From: Desulfitibacter alkalitolerans DSM 16504
GTDB taxonomy: Bacteria > Bacillota > DSM-16504 > Desulfitibacterales > Desulfitibacteraceae
Reading direction: 5' to 3'
Length of the DNA stretch: 64,000 nt
NCBI RefSeq assembly: GCF_000620305.1
Contig: NZ_KK211103.1
Location: forward strand, 122,664-186,663
Below the pieces are notes generated by a model, which searched no databases, had not been told where the DNA came from, and was given only the letters and a program-made list of their open reading frames with translations. This document shows, piece by piece, positions 63,943 to 64,000 of this stretch; positions within the stretch are counted from its first letter, which is position 1, and each line of letters opens with the position of its first letter. The position numbers and the translations under genes were made by a program.

Positions 63943-64000
63943 CGAAATGGATGGTATTATTTACCATACCCTAACGATATGGGTGATGCAAATGAAAAAA

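Overview
The window looks like chromosomal DNA of a low-GC, probably anaerobic, endospore-lineage Firmicute (Clostridia, Peptococcaceae-like). The signs are strong GGAGG-type ribosome binding sites, frequent GTG and TTG starts, a T-box leader, a TPP riboswitch, LtaS, CarD, a YtxH protein, corrinoid methyltransferases that feed methyl-tetrahydrofolate, and a DUF3231 protein. I cannot name the genus.

Layout. (1) 1-10.1 kb: the end of an MFS transporter, then one long minus-strand run that reads as a 3-hydroxyproline utilisation locus: aconitase X large and small subunits, a membrane thioredoxin plus MauE pair, an ornithine-cyclodeaminase-family reductase, a proline-racemase-family enzyme with the Cys/Thr signature of trans-3-hydroxy-L-proline dehydratase, and a complete branched-chain-type ABC importer livKHMGF. 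(2) 10.1-17 kb: two envelope or stress proteins and a five-gene ECF sigma / TolB-like / ABC export operon. (3) 17.2-21 kb: a TPP-riboswitch-controlled thiazole operon thiS-thiF-thiG-thiH-tenI. (4) 21-27.4 kb: aldo/keto reductase, YbaK, a PucG/AGXT-like aminotransferase with a divergent LysR regulator, a DUF3298 protein and a DUF3231 protein. (5) 27.8-34.9 kb: a PrpR-type sigma-54 activator, a -24/-12 promoter, a YfcC-family carrier and an M20 peptidase, then a HigBA-like toxin-antitoxin module, a rearranged patch carrying a fragment of the M20 gene, and an EamA transporter. (6) 35-39.7 kb: an ECF sigma / anti-sigma pair and three exported proteins. (7) 39.7-50.4 kb: a ferredoxin-type gene with an apparent frameshift, a PocR-LytS/YesN two-component system, and a methylamine methyltransferase locus. 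That locus holds mtbB and mttB, both interrupted by one in-frame UAG at the pyrrolysine position, a corrinoid protein and a methyl-THF:corrinoid methyltransferase. A T-box-controlled leuA sits between mttB and the rest. (8) 51-64 kb: CarD, LtaS, two MarR regulators with shared operators, an SDR/DUF2867 protein, an IS1595-type element, a DUF5131 protein, rlmH, a short CxxH/CxxC protein, htrA, a murA with Asp in place of the catalytic Cys, and a four-BON-domain protein.

How it works together. The first cluster should import 3-hydroxyproline isomers, dehydrate both to Delta1-pyrroline-2-carboxylate and reduce that to L-proline. The second should demethylate tri- and dimethylamine with pyrrolysine enzymes, pass the methyl group through a corrinoid protein to tetrahydrofolate and so into one-carbon (Wood-Ljungdahl-type) metabolism, probably sensed by the PocR two-component system. 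No pyl genes or tRNA-Pyl are visible here, so they must lie elsewhere. No rRNA, tRNA or CRISPR array was seen.
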